Shown here piece after piece: positions 58,189 to 64,000 of a stretch of 64,000 bases of DNA; position 1 is the stretch's first letter, and every line of letters starts with the position of its first letter. The DNA is from Chinchilla lanigera (lineage: Eukaryota > Chordata > Mammalia > Rodentia > Chinchillidae): the NCBI RefSeq assembly GCF_000276665.1, contig NW_004955417.1, positions 15,146,839 to 15,210,838 of the forward strand, in the 5' to 3' direction. The notes below the pieces were generated by a model. It was not told the origin of the DNA and did no database searches. It worked only from the letters and a program-made list of their open reading frames with translations. The translations under genes and the position numbers were made by a program.

Positions 58189-58721
58189 AAGAGTTAAGGA
58201 AATAATGTAATAAGTAGACAAAGGTATAGAGTACACAGAAGTTTATTCTGTTATTGATTATAATAGCAAAATTTCAGAGTACACATAGTAAAGAAATGAA
58301 TGCTGTGTAAATGTGCCGTAAATGGTACATCGGAAAGAAATAGATGTTACAGAATTTTAATGAAAGAAGAAAAAATGTATATGATATAAACTAAACTAAA
58401 GAAAGAAAAATATTGAATATATAAATGTCCTGGTTATATATCATCTGTACATATAGTATATATGAATATATTTACATATAACAAAGATATGTAAAATTCT
58501 TAGCAGTAAGACTGACATGAAGCTGAAAAATTTTTTCTGGGACATAAATCTTAATGACAGTACCCACAACACAAGCATTGGGAGGTACAGTAAGAGCAGT
58601 TCAAGTATTTAATTACACTTCTTTGATTCATTTATTCAGCAAATATTTTTCAAGTGTGTAGTGATATCAGGTACAAACATCGAGATACATCCATGAATAA
58701 AAAGATCAGAACTCCAGCCAT

Positions 58722-58760
58722 TAAATGAATGAATAAATGAATGAATGAATCAATAAATAA
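58722..58760. repeat. (TGAA)n microsatellite
   Basis: An imperfect AATG/AATA tetranucleotide run. Confidence 0.85.
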
Positions 58761-59520
58761 TTAAAGCAGACCCCAGCCCTTGAAATTACTTTCTCACAGA
58801 CGTAGAATGGGGAAGAGATTGTGATAGAGAATGCACACAATAAAAAAGGAAGCAGTAGGGTACAGTAGAAGGTTAGTATTCTACAGGGATAAAAAGAGCT
58901 TAGTAAGAGGGCCAAGAGTGTCAGGGAGAGTATAGTTTTAAGGAAGCTAGTATAGGGAAGCCTTACAGAAAAACTGCCATCTGAATGGGGACTTGAAAGC
59001 AGCAAGGCAATTAGAAATGTGATCCTCTGAGAAACACACTTCCTGAACACAGGCCCGGCCAGCCACGGCCGAGAGCAGCATGCCTGGCAAAGTAGTGGGC
59101 AGGGCAAGGTAAGGTGACTCAGTGGCGTGGGTGCAGATAAAAATGATGGTGCAGGAGACCAGAAACAGACAGGCAGAAAGGCGGGAGACACATAGTGTGG
59201 GACCTTGTAGGCCACTATAAGAGTTTAGTTTAATTCTAAGTGAAATGAGGAAGTTATTGGAGCATTTCAAGCAGAGAAGTTCCGTATGACCTTGTTAATG
59301 TAGAGTGGAGAAGTAAAGGTGTAAGCAAGCAGGAAGACTGTTAAGAAGAGTAGCAGATTATTAGAGTTATTCACACTGGCTTAGACCACTGTGATCTCAC
59401 TGGAAGTGGTAATACAGTCATATCCCCTATGTGATAAAGGAAGCCAGTGGGATTTTCCAGATTTATTGGATAAGGGTTTAAAATAGAAGCATCAAGGATG
59501 ACTTCAAAATTTTTGGTCTG

Positions 59521-59660
59521 GGCTGGGTGTGGTGGTACATGCCTGTAATCCCAGCACTCAGCTGAGGCAGAAGGATCACAGTGAGTTTGAAGCCAGCCTG
59601 GGTTACAGAGTGAGTTCAAATATAGCCTGAGCTACAAAGTGAGACCCCCATCTCAAAACA
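59521..59660 (+). mobile_element. B1-like SINE inside the L2 copy
   Basis: GGCTGGGTGTGGTGGTACAT to GTGAGACCCCCATCTCAAAA. It lacks a few bases after CCCAGCACTCA. Confidence 0.93.
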
Positions 59661-59664
59661 AAAT

Positions 59665-59710
<46 letters not shown>
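59665..59710 (+). repeat. (TC)n microsatellite
   Basis: About 22 TC units directly after the B1 tail. Confidence 0.97.
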
Positions 59711-59712
<2 letters not shown>

Positions 59713-60964
59713 TTTGTGCAACTAGTGGGATGTGGTTGCCATTAACTGAGAAGGGAAAGACTGTGACTGTGTATAGGTTAGGGGCTAAGCTCAGCAGTTG
59801 GATTATAGCCGTAGGAGCTGAGATGTCATGTAGACATATTAGTAACCGTTTGGCTAGGAAGTTAGATACAGTGGGTTGAAATTCAAAGAGAGTTCTAGGT
59901 ATCAGTGCATAAGTGGTATTTCAAGCCACTAGCCTGGCTGACGCCCCCAAGAAGGCCAGTGGAGACGGTGACATGAAGATTTCCAAGACTGAGACATGGA
60001 CACTGTCAGTTTCAGGGGTCTGGGAGAGAAGGGATTCACAAATGACTGAGAACAAGTGATCAGAGAGAAAGAAGATCTGAGAACAAACGTGTAAAGAAAG
60101 TGTGTCCAAGACGAAGAAGCTGCTAACAATGCCAAATGCCATCAATAACTTGAGGAAACAAAACCCTGAAAGTCCAGCTTTTACATTAGCAAATGGACAT
60201 CACTGGTGACCTTGATGAGAGTTGTCTTACCAAACTGGTAAGGGGCCCAAAGCCTGCGTGCAGCAAGCTTCAGAGAGAAAGGAAAGAGAGGAATAGGAGA
60301 TAATGTGTACAGGAAACACTTTGGAGTTTTTATATAAAAGGATTAGAAAAATGGTGGCTACAGAAGAAAGTGGAGTTACAGGAGGAGTTTTCTAGGATAA
60401 GAGAAATCAGCACATTTACAAGCTGCTGGTAATGAAGAAAAAGATGATGTAGGACAGGAGTGCATCACTGTAGTGATGGCCCAGAGCAGGTAAGCGCAAA
60501 GTGGTACTGGGTACTTCGGAAGGTCCCCAAGGAAGAGCACAGGGGGACAGCTCTGGAAAGGAGGCCAGGAGCCAGGTGTGCTAGTGGGACAAGTGATAGT
60601 GGGGTTCATGCTGGCCTCTCTTCTGCTTGTGTCACTATTTCAACTGAAGAAGTCTTAGTTATTTATCTTTCTGCCTTGTGATAATCATGACAAAGAATTA
60701 GTATACAAAACTAGAAAGATTTGGGAGTAAAAAATCTGGTATTGATAAAGGAAACACTACCGAAACATGACAAGCACTTGTAACAGTACCATTGGGAACA
60801 TTTCCCAGTACTGTTAGAGTGTGCCTGTCTCTGTCCAAAACACAAGTTGAGTTCTCACTTGTTTCTTAGGGGAATCTGATGTCCCATCAGGAGGTATTTA
60901 ATCAGGCACTGTCATTAGAAAGGAAGGTAGGAGAGACTCACATTCTCTTCTCTGTCTCTTCTAG

Positions 60965-61770
60965 AACTCTGGAGAGGATGGTCACCTTTAACGTATTCAT
61001 CACTCAGTTCAGCCTGGCCGTGTCCGATGACCTTACCCACCACAGAGCATCATCCGAGCTTCTGAGGCTCACTCTGGACAATGTTTATCTCCACATGGCA
61101 CCTGTGGCTGGCGCCTTTCCCGGAGAAGAGCCCACTGTGGCACTCTTCCATCTTTACACTATGGAGATCTACTGCGGAGACCTGCAGTTAGACAACCAGC
61201 TTTATAACAAGTCAAATTTCCACTTTGCTGTCTTGGTCTGTCAGGAAGAAAAAGCAGACCCTACCCAGTGTCCCAGAGTGTCAAACCTTCTTGTCTCCAG
61301 CAGAGATTTGGAGAAATACAAGGAGAATTGCTTTATCAAACTTTGTGTCACTTTAACTGAAGGCAAGAGCTTCCTACTTAATGTCAGCGAGCTCAGTTTT
61401 GAGCTGAAACCTGCCCGGTTATATGTGGAAGACACATTCGTGTACTACATCAAAACTTTGTTTGACACCTACCTTCCTCACAGCAAGCAAGCTGGTCACC
61501 CCTCTCAGCTCTGTGGGGGCACCGAGGTGCTGCCCGTGCAGGTGAGGCAGCATGCCAGGGCCTTGGTGAACCCAGTGAAGTTACGGAAACTGGTGATACA
61601 GCCAGTGAACCTGCTCGTCAGCATCCATGCTTCCCTCAAGCTGTACATAGCCTCCGACCACACTCCACTCTCCTTCTCCGTTTTTGAGAGAGGACCCATC
61701 TTCACCACCGCGAGGCAGCTCGTGCACGTCCTGGCCATGCACTACGCTGCAGGAGCTCTTTTTAGAGCAG
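60965..61770 (+). CDS. VPS13B: VPS13B exon 13 of window (806 bp, phase 2-1)
   Basis: This is the largest exon here, 268 codons plus split codons at both ends. It begins TLERMVTFNVFITQFSLAV and includes DNQLYNKSNFHFAVLVCQ, FELKPARLYVEDTFVYYIKT, NPVKLRKLVIQPVNLLVSIH, YIASDHTPLSFSVFERGPIF and AMHYAAGALFRAG. The later two thirds belong to the conserved VPS13 C-terminal region. The acceptor is ctgtctcttctag at 60964 and the donor gtgagg at 61771. The frame is also open upstream to 60879, but that stretch is intron. The exon looks richer in G and C than its introns. The next expected residues (the region before the ATG2_C-like end) are not found before 64000. Confidence 0.97.
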
Positions 61771-61894
61771 GTGAGGACACAAGCTGAGGGTCTGTAGTGA
61801 GCTAGAGCCTGAGCAAAAATCACGTTTTGGGGTACTGCCTTATCTGTGACAAGGTTATCATAAGGCACCAGTGGGTGGGCACTGATGCACACGG

Positions 61895-62095
61895 GCTTCA
61901 TAGTTCAGCAAAACTGGATCTAAGTCTGGACTCTGCCACTGTTTGATATAGGGCTTTGGGCAAGTTATTGAAGCCTTTGGATTTCAGTGTCCCATTTAGA
62001 AAGTGCTTAAATTGCTGAGAGGATCATATGTCAACTGTCCAGCGTTTTGCTTGGCATTTAATGAATATTCAAGCAATAGTAGCTGTAATATTTTA
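61895..62095 (+). mobile_element. MIR SINE
   Basis: CTAAGTCTGGACTCTGCCAC, GGGCAAGTTATTGAAGCCTT, GCTTGGCATTTAATGAATAT fit MIR in order. Confidence 0.8.
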
Positions 62096-62099
62096 GCTG

Positions 62100-64000
62100 T
62101 TAGTATAATTTAGAATTTAACTCAGTTTAGCAAACATTTTTAGCACCTTGCAGGCATAAAACTTTCTTAGCACACTAGTGCAACCAGGAAAACTATCCCA
62201 GGTCTTCAGCTCCAGTGACTAAGAGAAATCCAGTTCAAGGGCATTAGTTTTCTTCATTGCTGTTCATGAATAGCTGTAGGTGAGAAATGCAGAGGATTTG
62301 TGTGCTCCTAAGATGCACAAAGAGCCCTCTGCAGACCCTCAGCAGCACCACTGTCTGGACACCTCAAAGAGAAGGCTGTTGGTGTCGCAGCCTCTCCACA
62401 GACCTGAGCTCGAGAGTAAAGGGACTCTGCTCATCCTTCCCACCCTCTCCGCTAGGTAGGTGGCCTCCTGCAGGCAGAGGGCTACTGTTTCTCAGGGCGC
62501 AGGGGGAGAGGTAAGGCTTCCCTTTCCAGTCTGGCTGGACCTCTGCAAAGGGTGATTTAATAAGTATACAAAGTCCTGCATGGGGAGTACTGTGTATTAA
62601 AGATTGAATATTAGTGACTGTGTTTTCAGAGTAGTGTACAGTAATGGGCATCAAAGTATGTGTTCCTGAGCTAAGTTCACTCTAAAACAGGTTTACTTTG
62701 AGTCCGGCCTTCATGGGCCCAAAACTTCAACCAGAGACCACCACCTAGAGCTGTTGGCCTCATCAGCACCCTGCAGGAAAGAACATGGAAGTCTGAGTTT
62801 CTGAAACTGAGAAGGGCGAAAATCTCTGTTCTGCTCTCTTTGTGATCTTGCACTTGGCGAATGCATTCCCATAGCTGATTCAGATTGTAGCGAAAACAAA
62901 AAAAATCCATGTTATCATTGATAAGGTGCCAGTAACTGCCCTTCTGGTAAGATTATATCTTCTCCATAATGAAATTCATAGAGTTGATAGAGCTATCCAG
63001 ACTCTTTTATAAAAGAAAATGACAAGATCAGAGAGAGGGCCCTGCCAGACCTGTTGTTTTGATAACTTGCACAACAGTGAGGAAAATGCTTCCCTCCTGC
63101 TAAGAAGTCATTTAAAAATAAGCAGTTAACATTTCAAATTTAATAGATGGGTATATTTACGAACCATTCTAGAAATGTACCCTTTTAGGCAATTTTACTT
63201 TTAACATGAGAAGGAGACATGTAGGTTACCGAGCTCTGATCCGAGGCCAGGGGAGGAATAAGGTTCCGTCCGGTCACCACATGCTGCCAAGGTGCTGGAA
63301 GCACCCAGCTGTGTGATGAGCTGGAAGAGAAGCTCCACCTGTGGCCCCGAGTGGCCATGGCCCCTGCAGCCTGTGTGCTAAAAGTGATTTCTTTGTTTTG
63401 TGTTTTTAATGAGCTTTCACAAGAACATTCTGTTTAGATTTTTGGTAATTCATCTAAAAATCCTTTTGCTGTCCCAACTTCACTATATACAAAGACAAGA
63501 AATTCTAAGAGAGAGCCAAGTTTTTAGAGCCTGTTGGAAACTCTGTCCCTAAAAATCTGACTGTCCTTGGGATAATCCTTACCTCCCTATTAAAGCGCCT
63601 GTCTGAACTAAAAAAAAACTATGGTCAATCCGAAGACCCTTCTGCAAGAACGTAGTAATTGAAGAAATGGAAAATGGAAAGATAGACAGGAGGAGAGAAA
63701 TCTTAAGAGAACAGAGCAGCATGCATAGAGAGGAGGGGAGGGGAGGGCCGCCTGGGAGTGAGCAGGTGGCACCATCACCGTGCGTGGGCAGCAGTCCCCC
63801 ATTGGACTCAAAGAGACGGTGCCTGGCTGCAGGGACCGAGAACGCCTGACCTCAGTTTCAGAAAGTTGGTAGAGTCATTGGAAGAGGTTTCTAAAATAGT
63901 GATAATGAGAAATGAATATGAGTTTGGGAATTCCTGAGGTCCCTGTCTACCTAAAAGTTTCAATTCGGTGGGAAGTCAGACAGGCCCTTCCTTTGTCAGA
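62100..64000. other. Intron after exon 13, nothing recognised
   Basis: I looked for the next VPS13B exon and did not find it. No repeat family is recognised. Open frames up to 96 residues on either strand look like chance. Confidence 0.5.

Larger units (their letters stand above)
58780..60375 (-). mobile_element. L2 LINE, long antisense copy, split by a B1
   Basis: GGGACCTTGTAGGCCACTAT, GTTTAGTTTAATTCTAAGTG, AAATGAGGAAGTTATTGGAG, ATCAAGGATGACTTCAAAAT, TGCCATTAACTGAGAAGGGA, and GTGACCTTGATGAGAGTTGT occur in the order of the reverse complement of L2. The minus-strand frame of 164 codons at 58721-59215 is part of this fossil. Confidence 0.8.
1..64000 (+). other. VPS13B: VPS13B locus, 3' part of the gene (13 exons seen)
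   Basis: The whole window appears to lie inside the VPS13B (COH1) transcription unit. VPS13B is a very large bridge-like lipid-transfer protein of the VPS13 family that acts at the Golgi and endosomal membranes; loss in humans causes Cohen syndrome (established knowledge). I recognise 13 exons by translation, for example LLHICIEGWGNWRW, IIICGRQIICSYL, LCQFCISSMVQQ and LVIQPVNLLVSIHAS. Spliced together they give 974 codons plus one base with matching phases at all 12 junctions. The N-terminal chorein end and most of the rod are upstream of the window. The last few hundred residues are downstream, because exon 13 ends in phase 1 and I see no continuation before 64000. No promoter or terminal poly(A) site for this gene is in the window. 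Confidence 0.95.

Noticed and set aside
58721..59215. 164-codon minus-strand open frame
   Set aside because: It is the sense strand of an old L2 3' region, not a host gene.
60879..60964. In-frame upstream extension of exon 13 starting at an ATG
   Set aside because: A strong acceptor lies at 60964 and the family match starts there. Alternative AG sites at 60868-60869 and 60889-60890 would not keep the phase with exon 12.
1..64000. microRNAs known from VPS13B introns in human (miR-599, miR-875)
   Set aside because: I looked for their mature sequences as I remember them and did not find them; they lie in an earlier intron of the gene.
1..64000. CRISPR arrays, operons, phage or bacterial mobile elements
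   Set aside because: The DNA is vertebrate; the only tandem array has contiguous 85-bp units with no unique spacers.

Overview
This is mammalian nuclear DNA, and the repeats point to a rodent. Split GT-AG exons sit in a sea of introns. About a dozen ID-type tRNA-derived SINEs keep the A-box-like TAGCTCAG and B-box-like GTTCGATTC strings, and many monomeric B1-like SINEs carry the internal duplication typical of rodent B1. Older mammalian repeats (MIR, L2, L3/CR1, MER5A, MaLR LTRs) lie underneath. The ID and B1 forms look neither murine nor squirrel-like to me. A Castorimorpha rodent such as a beaver is my guess, held weakly.

There is one functional gene: VPS13B (COH1), on the + strand. I can place 13 coding exons between 20217 and 61770. 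They join in frame to 974 codons plus one base, roughly a quarter of a protein of about 4,000 residues. They cover the VPS13 adaptor-binding (VAB/SHR-BD) region and the start of the conserved C-terminal region. Earlier exons lie upstream of the window, and the exons for the last few hundred residues lie downstream. All 13 junctions use GT donors and AG acceptors, phases agree at every junction, and no exon has a stop or frameshift.

Layout. 1-20216 is intron. It holds an IAP-like LTR with a tRNA-Phe-type primer site at the left edge (minus strand), a palindromic MITE at 2.2 kb, MaLR-type LTR pieces, a processed SEPHS2 pseudogene at 7.2-8.8 kb whose selenocysteine codon now reads arginine, and a broken mariner element at 15.6-16.2 kb split by a B1. 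20217-20372 is the first exon. The next intron (20373-28915) has MER5A and a GC-rich array of 85-bp repeats at 23.2-23.8 kb. Exons 2-7 cluster in 28.9-32.7 kb; exons 8-11 lie at 35.2, 37.5, 40.8 and 41.1 kb. The 16-kb intron 41311-57293 holds an old L1 3'-end, L3/CR1 and L2 fossils, a candidate retrocopy, a 5'-truncated L1 ORF2 copy and a pair of ID elements in tandem. Exon 12 is at 57.3 kb and the large exon 13 (806 bp) at 61-61.8 kb, with a long antisense L2 between them. 61771-64000 is intron.

I did not find a new gene system. The items most worth a second look are the SEPHS2 retrocopy, the 85-bp array and its unidentified flank, the twin ID elements sharing one target repeat, the palindromic MITEs, and one exon acceptor with a poor pyrimidine tract.
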